From Betaproteobacteria bacterium (lineage in GTDB: Bacteria > Pseudomonadota > Gammaproteobacteria > Burkholderiales > Burkholderiaceae): a DNA stretch of 64,000 nucleotides. How positions within the stretch are numbered: the stretch's first letter is position 1; each line of letters begins with the position of its first letter. This document shows, one piece after another, positions 36,341-46,930 of the stretch. Both the position numbers and the translations under genes were made by a program. Under the pieces are notes generated by a model. That model made no database searches and was not told the origin of the DNA. It saw only the letters and a program-made list of their open reading frames with translations. The stretch covers positions 1 to 64,000 of the forward strand of contig RFMZ01000207.1 of NCBI GenBank assembly GCA_009927445.1, given 5' to 3'.

Positions 36341-37885
36341 TCATGAATCACTATCCGTTAACTGCAAATGGAGTTGTGACCTAGAAAAATCTGCATAATC
36401 ACTGGCCCTATCTTCTATATCCTCCGGACTTAAACGAACCGCTTCTAAGGCATCTAGATAAGCAGTTGTAACTTTGCCGGCTAAATAAATGCCATCAAAA
36501 CAAGATGCTTCAAAATCACCAATCAACGGATTAATATCTCGTACCGCCTGCTTTAAATCGTCTAAGTCTTGATATATTAACTGATCAGAACCAATCAATT
36601 TATTGATTTCATCAACAGTCCGCCCATGAGCAACTAATTCCCCGCGAGTTGGCATATCAATACCGTAGACGTTCGGAAAACATACCGGTGGCGCAGCTGA
36701 TGCAAAAATCACCTTCCGCGCACCTGCACTCCTTGCCATCTGCACAATTTCAAATGAAGTAGTACCGCGCACAATGGAATCATCAACAATCAAAACAGAT
36801 TTATTTTCAAACTCGATCCGCATAGCATTTAATTTTTGACGAACTGATTTTTTTCGTACAGCCTGACCCGGCATAATGAATGTCCGACCAATATATCGAT
36901 TCTTAAAAAATCCCTCGCGATATTCAATACCTAAATGCTTTGCCACCTGCATCGCCGCAGGTCTACTCGAGTCTGGAATAGGCATAACCACATCAATGTC
37001 AGTAATATCTGTTTGCGAACGAATTTTTTTAGCTAAATAGTCACCCATGCGCATCCGAACATCAAAAATGGAGATACCATCCATGCATGAGTCAGGTCTT
37101 GCCATATACACATATTCAAATATACAAGGATTTAACTGCGCATCAGCAACAATTTGCCGACTGGCAAAATTACCATCTAAGTCAACAAATATCGCTTCAC
37201 CAGGGGCTACGTCTCGAACAAATTCATAGCCAATACCCTCAATGGCGACCGACTCAGAAGTTACCATCCACTGTGATTTCCCTTGACCAACATCCATTCG
37301 ACCAATACATAATGGCCGAATACCGTTTGTATCCCGAAACGCTAATAAGCCATACCCAGCAATCATTGAGACAACTGCAAAGGAACCCTCTAGTCGCGCA
37401 TAAACCTTTTCTAATGCATTAAAAGCGCTACTCGCATCTAGGCCAATGCCCTCCGTAGAATGCTGAATTTCATCAGCTAAAACATTGAGCAAAACTTCCG
37501 TATCCGAACTAGTATTGATGTGTCTACGATCACGATAAGACATCTCTTCACGTAAGGTTGCAGCATTTGTTAAGTTACCGTTATGAGCTAAAACAATACC
37601 AAAAGGTGCGTTAACATAAAAAGGTTGAGCTTGTTCTTCACTACTTGCCGATCCAGCAGTTGGATAACGTACTTGCCCAATCCCAGAATTCCCTTTTAAA
37701 CCACGCATATTCCGCGTTCTAAATACATCTCGTACTAGACCATTGGCTTTATGCATATAAAAAGAATGCCCATTATGCGTGGCAATACCAGCAGCATCTT
37801 GGCCACGATGCTGGAGTAATAAAAGCGCATCATAAATCAACTGATTTACTGGGTCATTCGATACTACCCCAACAATTCCGCACAT
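36341..37885 (-). CDS. purF: amidophosphoribosyltransferase
   Basis: 514 aa; N-terminal 'MCGIVGVVS', 'LLLLQHRGQDAAGIAT', PRPP motif 'VLIVDDSIVRGTTSFEIVQMARSAGA'. Confidence 0.98.
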   Translation of the reverse strand: MCGIVGVVSNDPVNQLIYDALLLLQHRGQDAAGIATHNGHSFYMHKANGLVRDVFRTRNMRGLKGNSGIGQVRYPTAGSASSEEQAQPFYVNAPFGIVLAHNGNLTNAATLREEMSYRDRRHINTSSDTEVLLNVLADEIQHSTEGIGLDASSAFNALEKVYARLEGSFAVVSMIAGYGLLAFRDTNGIRPLCIGRMDVGQGKSQWMVTSESVAIEGIGYEFVRDVAPGEAIFVDLDGNFASRQIVADAQLNPCIFEYVYMARPDSCMDGISIFDVRMRMGDYLAKKIRSQTDITDIDVVMPIPDSSRPAAMQVAKHLGIEYREGFFKNRYIGRTFIMPGQAVRKKSVRQKLNAMRIEFENKSVLIVDDSIVRGTTSFEIVQMARSAGARKVIFASAAPPVCFPNVYGIDMPTRGELVAHGRTVDEINKLIGSDQLIYQDLDDLKQAVRDINPLIGDFEASCFDGIYLAGKVTTAYLDALEAVRLSPEDIEDRASDYADFSRSQLHLQLTDSDS

Positions 37886-37900
37886 AAGATTTCTTTCGAT

Positions 37901-38434
37901 TTATTTTGCTAACTGACGAATATCTGTCGCTTGTAGCAGAGTTTGTGCCCAATTATCAGGTAACCAATGCCGAACTATACCCACCACTAACTCAACCGCA
38001 GGTCGGCTCAAGGCATCTTTCCATTCATTACTTTTGGGTAAATCAGTCACTGCTAGTAAGGTTGATAAAATAACCACGATCAAAGCCCCACGTAAGAATC
38101 CAAATCCAGAACCTAAAACCCTATCTAAAAAAGATAAGCCTGCTCCAGACAATACCCGACTAATCAAGTTACCTAAAACTTTTCCAACGATCAAAACAAC
38201 CACAAAAATAAGCCCAAAAGCAAGAACCATGCGTCCTGTAGAACCAATAGGGATTGCCTCTAACCAGGCTAATGCAATTTGACTAGAAAATTCATAAGCT
38301 AAATATGCGGCAACCACAAAACTAACAAGGGAGATCAGTTCTTTGACTAAACCCCGAATAAGGCCAAGGGTAGATGAAATAACTAGGATTGCAATAACAA
38401 AAAAATCAACCGTGGTAAACGCAAAAGTATTCAT
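37901..38434 (-). CDS. cvpA: CvpA family protein
   Basis: 177 aa, four-TM pattern, 'TVDFFVIAILVISSTLGLIRGLVKELISL'; directly upstream of purF. Confidence 0.93.
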   Translation of the reverse strand: MNTFAFTTVDFFVIAILVISSTLGLIRGLVKELISLVSFVVAAYLAYEFSSQIALAWLEAIPIGSTGRMVLAFGLIFVVVLIVGKVLGNLISRVLSGAGLSFLDRVLGSGFGFLRGALIVVILSTLLAVTDLPKSNEWKDALSRPAVELVVGIVRHWLPDNWAQTLLQATDIRQLAK

Positions 38435-38445
38435 TCAAATATCTA

Positions 38446-39432
38446 TTATTTTGTATCAACAATTTTTGGAGTTAAACCAAGTGCAACTAACTTTTTCTCG
38501 GCAATGAGTACCTCATCTCGACTTTTATAGGGTCCCGAGCGTAACAAAAAGAGAGTTCCACTATCGCCATCTTTTTTTCGCTCAACTACGTAAGTCGTAA
38601 TCTTTTGTTCATTCACTATTTCCTCTAATTTTTTTAAACGCTCACTAGTTGAGAAGGCGGCAATTTGAATGTAGATTTTTTCATTTTTAGAAGGCTCTAT
38701 TTTTTCTGGTTGCCCTCCAATCTCCACCTTATTTTCAGTCTTACTAGTAATCAAAGAGTCTAAAGCGGTTTTGTCAAACCGCGAATTATCACTTTTGCTC
38801 ATCTCATTGCTTACCCGCTTGGGAGCCTCAGCAATAATTTCTTCACCAACATCCAGTTGCGGATTGGCATTTTTTAAGGGCACATTTTTTCCAAGATCTG
38901 CTTTATTGGCTGCAGATTTTGGGGGCGGTAACTCTGTTTCAGGACCCTCATTAGACCGCTGAATATTAGCTAACCATTGCCGTACATTTTTAAAAAATTC
39001 TTCAAAACTAGAAGCTGTTTCGACTGTAGTATCCTTTTTGTTATCCACTGGTGCATTAGAACTAGGACTTTTTTTCGAAGAACCCCCTGTCTCCAGGCGA
39101 GATACCGGTGGCTTAGGAGTGACCTCCGAATTGGTAGAAAGGGTCACCGAATTAATTACTTGAATGACAACATCATTATTCAGTTTCTTCGACTCAGAAT
39201 CGAATAATTTGGGTAAACCAATGACCGCAATGAGGAGTAATAAACTAGCGCCTAAAAGACGATGCCTCGATTTTTGAACTTCCCGATCTTCTAAAACCTC
39301 GGTGTCCTCTAAGGCGTTACCAGCGTTAGACCTCGCACGAAATGATGGTTCTTGGCGATGTGCCTGAGTATCTGGTTTATTTTTTTGAAAAAAAGTTGGC
39401 AATGAGATCATTATCTTGTTTTTGATGAGCAC
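38446..39432 (-). CDS. SPOR-domain protein (DedD-like)
   Basis: 328 aa; single TM 'HRLLGASLLLLIAVIGLPKLFDSES', low-complexity middle, C-terminal SPOR domain 'IYIQIAAFSTSERLKKLEEIV...LFLLRSGPYKSRDEV'; start may be internal Met at 39411. Confidence 0.88.
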   Translation of the reverse strand: MLIKNKIMISLPTFFQKNKPDTQAHRQEPSFRARSNAGNALEDTEVLEDREVQKSRHRLLGASLLLLIAVIGLPKLFDSESKKLNNDVVIQVINSVTLSTNSEVTPKPPVSRLETGGSSKKSPSSNAPVDNKKDTTVETASSFEEFFKNVRQWLANIQRSNEGPETELPPPKSAANKADLGKNVPLKNANPQLDVGEEIIAEAPKRVSNEMSKSDNSRFDKTALDSLITSKTENKVEIGGQPEKIEPSKNEKIYIQIAAFSTSERLKKLEEIVNEQKITTYVVERKKDGDSGTLFLLRSGPYKSRDEVLIAEKKLVALGLTPKIVDTK

Positions 39433-39522
39433 AATGAATTCAAGCTAAAGGACAGGCGCAAATGTGTGATGTATTAAACCGCTTAAAAATGACATGAATC
39501 AACCAAGAAAAATGACATCCAA

Positions 39523-40836
39523 CTAATGCTTCTGCGTCTGTAAATACAACAATACCCCAGAAACAGTGTAAAAGGACCCGAATGCGACTATTCTATCATT
39601 TTGCCCGGCTCTCTCAAGGGTTTTTTGATAGGCTTGTGCCACATTGGAGAATGTCTCAAAGCCAGAATCAGCTGTCTTTTTTACTCCTAAGTCTTGCAAT
39701 GCCTGCGCAATTTGATTTGCCCTAGCCGCTCTGGGTGTCGGTAAATCAACGCAATACCAATAATCTACTTGGCCTAGCATTGGCTTTAATACGCCAAGCA
39801 TGTCTTTGTCAACCATCATTCCAACCACCGCGTGCGTATAGGGGAAGTAACCCATCTTGGCAAGGCTTTGGGAAAGTGTGGCGCTAGCATGGGGATTGTG
39901 CGCTACGTCGAGAACGATATTGGGCTGACCTGGCAAAACCTGAAAACGCCCTGGTAAGTCAACCGATGAAAACCCATTACGGATATCTTGTACGCCTACG
40001 GGTAAGATTTCTCGCAAACTAGTCAGAGCGGCTAAAACACCTGAAGCATTAAGTAATTGATTGGCTCCCCTTAAAGCTGGATAAGCTAAGCCACCAATTC
40101 TGCGCCCCCTTCCCGACCAAGCCCACTGTAAAGTGTCTCCCTGAAAGTTAAAATCCTTACCCTGTAACCAAAGGTCTGCGCCTATGTGATGGGCATAGTC
40201 TACCAAACTATCAGGTGGCTGTGGGTCACTACAAATTGCGATTTTGCCAGATCGATAAATGCCGGCTTTTTCATAGGCAATTTTTTCGCGAGTATCTCCT
40301 AAATAGGCTTGATGGTCTAGATCAATGCTGGTAATAATCGCACAATCGGCATCAATCATATTAATAGCATCTAAACGACCACCTAAACCAACCTCTAAAA
40401 TCATGACATCGACTTCAGACTTACTAAATAAACTCAGGATTGCTAAGGTCGTAAATTCGAAATAAGTCAGACTAACTGGGCAAGCCATCGAACTGCGCGC
40501 CTTCTCCACAATTCGGAAGTGCTCAAGTAAATCATCATCTGTAACTTCTTGCCCATTTATTCGAGCTCGCTCATTAAAACGGATTAAATGGGGTGAGGTA
40601 TGGCATGCGACACGGTAGCCAGCGCTTAGCAATATGGCTTCTAAAAAAGCACAAGTGGATCCCTTACCATTCGTGCCGCCAACACTAATTACTGGACAAT
40701 CAAGGGATAATTGCAGCGCCTCTTTAGCCTGTAAAACCCGACCTAGGCCCATATCAATGCCCACGGGGTGGGCTGATTCTAAAAAATTCAACCAACGCGT
40801 TAAATCAGGAAAATAATGTGGTTCTTTTGCTAACAC
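39523..40836 (-). CDS. folC: bifunctional folylpolyglutamate/dihydrofolate synthase
   Basis: 437 aa; 'VISVGGTNGKGSTCAFLEAIL', 'HTSPHLIRFNERARING', 'LDVAHNPHASATL'. Confidence 0.97.
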   Translation of the reverse strand: MLAKEPHYFPDLTRWLNFLESAHPVGIDMGLGRVLQAKEALQLSLDCPVISVGGTNGKGSTCAFLEAILLSAGYRVACHTSPHLIRFNERARINGQEVTDDDLLEHFRIVEKARSSMACPVSLTYFEFTTLAILSLFSKSEVDVMILEVGLGGRLDAINMIDADCAIITSIDLDHQAYLGDTREKIAYEKAGIYRSGKIAICSDPQPPDSLVDYAHHIGADLWLQGKDFNFQGDTLQWAWSGRGRRIGGLAYPALRGANQLLNASGVLAALTSLREILPVGVQDIRNGFSSVDLPGRFQVLPGQPNIVLDVAHNPHASATLSQSLAKMGYFPYTHAVVGMMVDKDMLGVLKPMLGQVDYWYCVDLPTPRAARANQIAQALQDLGVKKTADSGFETFSNVAQAYQKTLERAGQNDRIVAFGSFYTVSGVLLYLQTQKH

Positions 40837-40859
40837 ATGGACCTAAAGGACAACAAAAA

Positions 40860-41732
40860 CTAAGAAATCGATTCAATGGGCTGCTTCAAAAGTAATGCTA
40901 ATAAACTAGCCAACTCTGTTCGTAACTGCCGACGGTCAACAATCATATCAATGCCACCTTTTTGCAATAAGAACTCCGAACGCTGAAAGCCCTCAGGAAG
41001 CTTTTCTCGCACAGTCTGTTCGATCACACGCGGTCCAGCAAATCCAATTAATGCCCGAGGCTCAGCTATCACAACATCACCCATAAAAGCAAAACTCGCT
41101 GAAATACCTCCCATCGTGGGATCAGTTAAAACACTAATGTAGGGTAGCCGCGCTTTAGCAAGAAGCGTTAACATAGAGGTAGTCTTACTCATTTGTAGTA
41201 AAGACAATAAACTCTCCTGCATTCGAGCCCCGCCTGTAGCAGCAATACATATAAAAGGTACCTTTTGGTCAATTGCCATTTGGGCACCACGGACAAAACG
41301 CTCACCAACCACAGAGCCCATCGAACCACCCATGAATTCAAATTCAAAACAAGCAATTACCACCGGAATATTCAGAATGGAACCACCCATCACGACCATC
41401 GCGTCCGTCTCACCACTTTGATCCATGGCATCTTTTAAACGATCAGGATATTTTTTGGTATCTTTAAATTTCAAAGAATCTATTGGTAAAACCTCTTGAC
41501 CAATCTCATACCTGCCTCCCTGGTCTAAGAGATGCTCTAGACGGACGCGCGCCCGAATACGCATGTGGTGATTGCATTTTGGACATACAAATAAATTAGC
41601 TTCGACGTCAGTTCGGTATAAAACTGATTCACAGGCAACGCATTTAACCCATAATCCTTCAGGTACTGACTTACGTTGGGTTGGATCTGAGGGTTGTATT
41701 TGCGGAGGAAGTAATTTATCAATCCAACTCAT
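40860..41732 (-). CDS. accD: acetyl-CoA carboxylase carboxyltransferase subunit beta
   Basis: 290 aa; zinc finger '[29 protein letters not shown]', '[20 protein letters not shown]'. Confidence 0.98.
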   Translation of the reverse strand: MSWIDKLLPPQIQPSDPTQRKSVPEGLWVKCVACESVLYRTDVEANLFVCPKCNHHMRIRARVRLEHLLDQGGRYEIGQEVLPIDSLKFKDTKKYPDRLKDAMDQSGETDAMVVMGGSILNIPVVIACFEFEFMGGSMGSVVGERFVRGAQMAIDQKVPFICIAATGGARMQESLLSLLQMSKTTSMLTLLAKARLPYISVLTDPTMGGISASFAFMGDVVIAEPRALIGFAGPRVIEQTVREKLPEGFQRSEFLLQKGGIDMIVDRRQLRTELASLLALLLKQPIESIS

Positions 41733-41833
41733 TTATTTACTTTCATCAGTTTTTAGTTCGCCGGCTAAACTGCGTTTCATCAGAGAGTTTTAAACTCCAG
41801 ACAACGTTTTTAGAACCGAGCCGCTTGTTTACA

Positions 41834-42640
41834 TCATTCAATATTCTCATCTAAAGCTTGTCGAATACTAAGAACAAATTCTTTGAGAGATTGTAACCCC
41901 GATTCAGCCGTTGAGTCCTCTAAAAGTTGGACTAAACGGCTGCCAATAACCACCGCATCGGCAGTCTGACTGATCGTTTTTGCGGACTGCGCGTCTCGAA
42001 TACCAAAACCCACCGCAATTGGAATACTAGTCACAGCTCTTATTTGAGCAATTAAAGATGCAACATGACCAGCATTAATATTTGCAGCGCCAGTTACTCC
42101 CTTTAGTGAAACATAGTAAATGTAGCCACTCGCCACCTTGGCAACTTGAGCAATGCGCTGCGCAGTTGAGGTCGGTGCTAATAAAAAAATGGGATCAATA
42201 CCCTGCCCTAGTAGTTTTTGTGAAAATTCCACGCATTCCTCGGGGGGATAATCCACGACTAAAACACCATCCACCCCAACCTCTTTGGCGGACTGGGTAA
42301 ATTGATCTAATCCCATTCGTTCAATGGGATTAGCATAGCCCATCAAAACAAGTGGCGTTTGCTGATCTTGTGTACGAAACTGCGCAACCATATGCAAACA
42401 CAGGGCCAAATTGACCCCTTTGGCTAAGGACCGCTCCGAGGCACGTTGAATCACGGGGCCGTCTGCCATAGGGTCAGAAAATGGTACCCCGAGCTCAATC
42501 ACATTCGCCCCCGCCTCGACTAAGCCATGCATGCGAGCTACAGTTTGATTCACATCGGGGTCTCCAGCAGTAATAAAGGGAATTAATCCCTTTTTACCCG
42601 TTTGCTTTAACTCCTGAAATACCCGCTGAATTCGAGACAT
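41834..42640 (-). CDS. trpA: tryptophan synthase alpha subunit
   Basis: 268 aa; 'FITAGDPD', '[26 protein letters not shown]', '[11 protein letters not shown]', 'VGFGIRD'. Confidence 0.98.
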   Translation of the reverse strand: MSRIQRVFQELKQTGKKGLIPFITAGDPDVNQTVARMHGLVEAGANVIELGVPFSDPMADGPVIQRASERSLAKGVNLALCLHMVAQFRTQDQQTPLVLMGYANPIERMGLDQFTQSAKEVGVDGVLVVDYPPEECVEFSQKLLGQGIDPIFLLAPTSTAQRIAQVAKVASGYIYYVSLKGVTGAANINAGHVASLIAQIRAVTSIPIAVGFGIRDAQSAKTISQTADAVVIGSRLVQLLEDSTAESGLQSLKEFVLSIRQALDENIE

Positions 42641-43857
42641 TATGAAACCTTATGCGTAAATGGGGCCAAGGGCACCTTCGTATGCTGCGCAACAGTATGC
42701 ATGTCCTTATCACCACGACCTGACAAGTTGACTAATATCGTCTTGTCTTTAGGTAAGTCCTTCGCTAATTGACAGGCATAAGCAATGGCATGGCTCGTTT
42801 CTAGCGCAGGAATAATCCCCTCAATGCGACAGCAATCATGAAAAGCAGCTAAAGCATCGTCATCAGTCACGGCTGTATAGGTTGCCCGCTTGATATCTTT
42901 TAACCAAGCATGCTCGGGCCCTACGCCAGGATAATCAAGGCCAGCAGAAATAGAGTGCGTCTCAATGATCTGACCATTCGCATCCTGAATTAAATAAGTC
43001 CGATTACCATGCAACACGCCAGGTGTTCCTGCACATAAAGCAGCCGCGTGTCGGCCAGTAGTTAGGCCGTCACCAGCTGCTTCAACACCAATTAACTGCA
43101 CATCGGGATAGTTGATGTAGGGATAAAAAATTCCCATAGCGTTAGAACCACCACCGACACAAGCCATCACATAATCAGGTTGTCGCCCAGTCATTTCAGG
43201 CATTTGCGCTATACACTCTATGCCAATCACACTCTGAAAATCGCGTACCATTGCAGGATATGGATGTGGGCCAGCAACTGTACCAATAATATAAAAAGTA
43301 TTCTCAACATTGGTTACCCAATCGCGCATCGCTTCATTAAGAGCGTCTTTGAGCGTCTTGGAGCCCGACTCAACCGGTACCACTGTGGCACCGAGTAACT
43401 TCATCCGATAGATATTTTGGGCTTGACGCTCAACATCTACGCTACCCATATAAATGATGCACTCCAAGCCAAAACGGGCACAGATAGTCGCAGTAGCTAC
43501 CCCATGCTGGCCAGCCCCAGTCTCTGCAATGACTCTTGGCTTACCCATACGCTTAGCGAGCAAAGCTTGCCCGATGACATTGTTAATTTTGTGAGCGCCC
43601 GTGTGATTTAAGTCCTCACGCTTGAAATAAATTTGTGCTCCGCCAATCTGTTCACTCCATCTACGGGCATGGTAAATCGGACTGGGCCGACCTACGAAAT
43701 GTTTGAGTTCACTATGAAACTCCGCAACAAATTGCGGATCATGCTGGTATTTAGCATAAATATTTTTTAACTCTTCTAGTGCAAACATCAGGGTTTCGGA
43801 TACAAATACTCCACCATATGGACCAAAATGACCGCGCTGATCTGGAAAGTCGTACAT
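42640..43857 (-). CDS. trpB: tryptophan synthase beta subunit
   Basis: 405 aa; 'RPSPIYHA', '[15 protein letters not shown]', '[14 protein letters not shown]', '[13 protein letters not shown]'. Confidence 0.98.
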   Translation of the reverse strand: MYDFPDQRGHFGPYGGVFVSETLMFALEELKNIYAKYQHDPQFVAEFHSELKHFVGRPSPIYHARRWSEQIGGAQIYFKREDLNHTGAHKINNVIGQALLAKRMGKPRVIAETGAGQHGVATATICARFGLECIIYMGSVDVERQAQNIYRMKLLGATVVPVESGSKTLKDALNEAMRDWVTNVENTFYIIGTVAGPHPYPAMVRDFQSVIGIECIAQMPEMTGRQPDYVMACVGGGSNAMGIFYPYINYPDVQLIGVEAAGDGLTTGRHAAALCAGTPGVLHGNRTYLIQDANGQIIETHSISAGLDYPGVGPEHAWLKDIKRATYTAVTDDDALAAFHDCCRIEGIIPALETSHAIAYACQLAKDLPKDKTILVNLSGRGDKDMHTVAQHTKVPLAPFTHKVS

Positions 43858-43881
43858 AAATTTACCTTTAAATTAGTATTG

Positions 43882-44556
43882 CTAATGCTTATCTGGTTGA
43901 TCAAAGAGCCGAACTTGCGCTACAAATGCCTTCATTAAATAGGGATCTTTAAGACCCTTTTGGACCTCGACACCACTTGAGATATCCACCGCTAGTGGAT
44001 GGAAATAGGCGATTGCATCACCAACATTCTTGACGTTCAAGCCACCACTTAAAACGACCCGATGCGCGTTTTCTTTGACCCATAATGAATCTATCATATC
44101 CCAATTAAAAGTTTGACCACCGCCACCATAGCCATCTATCACTGCATCTAATAACCAAGCATTGGCATCCCTATATTGTAGGCAAAATTCATCTAGTTGG
44201 AATTTTTTATCAATTCTTGCCGCTTTCATCCAAGGCATACCCTGTGCGATATCCTGGCAACGCTGGGCAGTTTCATCACCGTGAAATTGCCAAATATCAA
44301 CTCGACAATGCTTTTTAATATCTAATATCTCCTGATCCGTGGCATTCACAACTAAAGCAACAGTATCTAAGTCATGCGGATACTGATTAGATAGTATCCC
44401 CGCCTGAACTGGGGAAATATAACGACTACTTGGCTGGTAAAACACGAGGCCAATCGCATCGATCGCTAATTGCTGGGCTAAATCTACCTGCTCAGGCTGA
44501 GTTAACCCACAAATCTTAATCCGTGTTCGCCCTGGAATCTGGTCAAATAAAGCCAT
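43882..44556 (-). CDS. trpF: phosphoribosylanthranilate isomerase
   Basis: 224 aa; 'RIKICGLTQPEQVDLA', 'IGLVFYQPSSRYIS', 'LSGGLNVKNV', 'VDISSGVEVQKGLKD'. Confidence 0.97.
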   Translation of the reverse strand: MALFDQIPGRTRIKICGLTQPEQVDLAQQLAIDAIGLVFYQPSSRYISPVQAGILSNQYPHDLDTVALVVNATDQEILDIKKHCRVDIWQFHGDETAQRCQDIAQGMPWMKAARIDKKFQLDEFCLQYRDANAWLLDAVIDGYGGGGQTFNWDMIDSLWVKENAHRVVLSGGLNVKNVGDAIAYFHPLAVDISSGVEVQKGLKDPYLMKAFVAQVRLFDQPDKH

Positions 44557-45440
44557 TAATTAACCACCTTTGATGAAGAAAATGACCCGCTCATTGATAA
44601 AAAGGAATTTAAAAGACTACCCGGAATAACGCCATGCTCTAAAAATGGCTCTGGTATTTGAAAGGAGTCAGGATAAGCAACCCTTGCTAGATATAAACCA
44701 TCTGCCGAAAATGTGGGTGGAGCTAAGGCCCGACTTCGGCCTTCTAATAATGATTGAACCCAAATAGGATCCGCTTTTTTTTGACCAATGTGCAATAAAG
44801 TTCCAATTACATTACGAACCATATGGTGTAAAAAAGCATTCGCTCGAATAAAAAAATAGATCTTTGGAAAGTGATTCACAATCTCAATCTGATAAATCGT
44901 TTTCATGGGCGTTTTACTCTGACACTGTGCTGAGCGAAAACAAGTAAAGTCATGTTCGCCGATTAAATATGTCGCGGCCTCCTGCATCGCATCGATTCTC
45001 AATAAAGCGCCAGGGGGCATCATCAAATATCCTACTTTTTGATCTAACAAGGGCACTCGAACCGGCGAACAAAGTAAGCAATAGGCATACGCGCGCTCAA
45101 AGGCTGAAAAACGGGCATCAAAATCAGCGCCAACATCTTTCGCCCAAGTGACAACTACGCCTCGGGGTAAAAAATTATTAATCCCTCGAACCCATGACCA
45201 CATGGGCCTAGTTGTGCTCGTCTCAAAATGAACGACTTGCCCCAAAGCGTGCACCCCAGTATCTGTTCGACCCGCTGTGGTAATGCGAATAATCGGCGCT
45301 AAAGGGTCTCCGATAAAGTCCCAGATAGCTTTTTGGACACAATCCTGGACAGTCGATTGATCTGGTTGAGTTTGCCAGCCAAAAAAATGAGCCCCATCAT
45401 ACTGTAATCCTAGAGCAATTTTTTGTTTTGGGACTGTCAT
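44556..45440 (-). CDS. truA: tRNA pseudouridine(38-40) synthase TruA
   Basis: 294 aa; 'LGLQYDGAHFFGWQTQPDQSTVQD', 'TAGRTDTGVHALGQVVHFET', 'ANAFLHHMVRNVIGTLL'. Confidence 0.97.
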   Translation of the reverse strand: MTVPKQKIALGLQYDGAHFFGWQTQPDQSTVQDCVQKAIWDFIGDPLAPIIRITTAGRTDTGVHALGQVVHFETSTTRPMWSWVRGINNFLPRGVVVTWAKDVGADFDARFSAFERAYAYCLLCSPVRVPLLDQKVGYLMMPPGALLRIDAMQEAATYLIGEHDFTCFRSAQCQSKTPMKTIYQIEIVNHFPKIYFFIRANAFLHHMVRNVIGTLLHIGQKKADPIWVQSLLEGRSRALAPPTFSADGLYLARVAYPDSFQIPEPFLEHGVIPGSLLNSFLSMSGSFSSSKVVN

Positions 45441-45460
45441 ATTCCTCTAACTAATGATCG

Positions 45461-46930
45461 TTATGCAATTTCTAGGAGTAATTGCTTAGCTTCTTGCAAG
45501 ATATCAGATGCCCCATCAGAATCTAAACGCGTTAATTCTTGAAGTATGATTTTGGCCGTTGCGTAGTCCATAATTTTTATATAAGATTTCGCCAAATTTA
45601 AACGCAGTTGTTGCTCATCACGACTCGGTATCGATTTTGAGGTTCTAATCTGACTATCTCGACTCGTTTTACTTGGCAAAATAGCAGGCGCATCCAAATC
45701 AAGGTTAATCGAGTCAAAAAGCTTTTGAACATTAGCAGGAACTGGTGCTGGATTAGAAGAAACTGATACTGAATTAACAGGTATTGGTTCTCGATGACTA
45801 GTTGGACTATCGGATTGCAATACATGGTGATCTTCTTTGGGAGAATTTTCTTGAGGCTGGACTAGTACACCCTGCGAAACCTTTGCTGGCCTGATGAACC
45901 AAAATAACAAAATAAGAAGTACAACTAGGGCTACTAACAAATATCCATATTGATTTAAAGTATTTTTAAAAAATCCCAAAAATTCTGGCGCTAATATATC
46001 CTTGTCTAGGAGTCCTTTCTCTTTACCCATTAACTGATTTAAATCAGCAATATTTTTTTCCAGTTGAGCAACGCGGTCCCGAGCTTGTTCTAAAAGTTTT
46101 TGTTGCGCAATTAACTCCTCATCGCGTTTGGCTTGATTCAAACTTGCCACAGATTCTTCTTGAGCAGAACCAACCTGTAAGCGATCTTGCCCCAAAGTAT
46201 CTAAGTTAGTCCTATCGGACCGATTGAGAAAGACCTCATTCGAAGACCGGGTAGCTGTACCCTGCGTTAAATCATTCAAGGCGGAACGAACAAACTGATT
46301 AGCCTCAGTAGAGGAAATAGAAGATGCCATATTCGCTGAGGGCAACGCTAAGACTTCCCCAGCTTTTAAACGGTGAATACTGCCAGATACAAAAGCCTTC
46401 GGATTAGTTCTATACAAAGCCAACATGACTTGACTAGCTTTGATACCAGGAAAATCATCTGCTAATTCCGTAGCAATCAAACTTAAATTCTCTCCGAATT
46501 GCACTTCTCTTTTGACCTGAGTAGGATTAATCAGCGTATAAACACGGGTTAGTTTGCCAGTCGCCCATTGCAATTCAATAACAACATCCCTAAAGATCGA
46601 CTCATCTAATGCGGTTGGTTGGAGATATTGCAGACGAATAAAAGCAGGTCTTTGGGCAGCATCTTTAGCAATCCAGATACGGGGTAAGGCTTCAATATTT
46701 GGCCTAAGAATGCCAAGGCGATCATAGCTGGCCTGACTGCCTATATGGACTTCTAAAGTATTCAATTGAGCCACTTCGTCAGCTGGAATTAACAAGGCAA
46801 TTCGGGCATCTAAAGCTTGTTCAGCTTTCGAGAGGATGCTTAAATTTCCTAAACTAACCGCCCACACTGAACCGGAGAGAGTTAAACTCAATAGTACCCA
46901 TAGCCAACGAGGTATAGATCGAATCAACAA
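45461..46930 (-). CDS. fimV: FimV-like protein, short form
   Basis: 489 aa; signal peptide, FimV N-domain 'ILSKAEQALDARIAL', LysM-like 'VQFGENLSLIATELADDFPGIKASQVMLALYRTNPKAF', one TM 'YGYLLVALVVLLILLFWFI', C-terminal 'LNLAKSYIKIMDYATAKIILQELTRLDS' FimV_C-like. Confidence 0.85.
   Translation of the reverse strand: MLIRSIPRWLWVLLSLTLSGSVWAVSLGNLSILSKAEQALDARIALLIPADEVAQLNTLEVHIGSQASYDRLGILRPNIEALPRIWIAKDAAQRPAFIRLQYLQPTALDESIFRDVVIELQWATGKLTRVYTLINPTQVKREVQFGENLSLIATELADDFPGIKASQVMLALYRTNPKAFVSGSIHRLKAGEVLALPSANMASSISSTEANQFVRSALNDLTQGTATRSSNEVFLNRSDRTNLDTLGQDRLQVGSAQEESVASLNQAKRDEELIAQQKLLEQARDRVAQLEKNIADLNQLMGKEKGLLDKDILAPEFLGFFKNTLNQYGYLLVALVVLLILLFWFIRPAKVSQGVLVQPQENSPKEDHHVLQSDSPTSHREPIPVNSVSVSSNPAPVPANVQKLFDSINLDLDAPAILPSKTSRDSQIRTSKSIPSRDEQQLRLNLAKSYIKIMDYATAKIILQELTRLDSDGASDILQEAKQLLLEIA

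Noticed and set aside
37087-37422. 111 aa + strand ORF inside purF
   Set aside because: Antisense to conserved purF coding sequence; Gln/His/Leu-rich shadow ORF.
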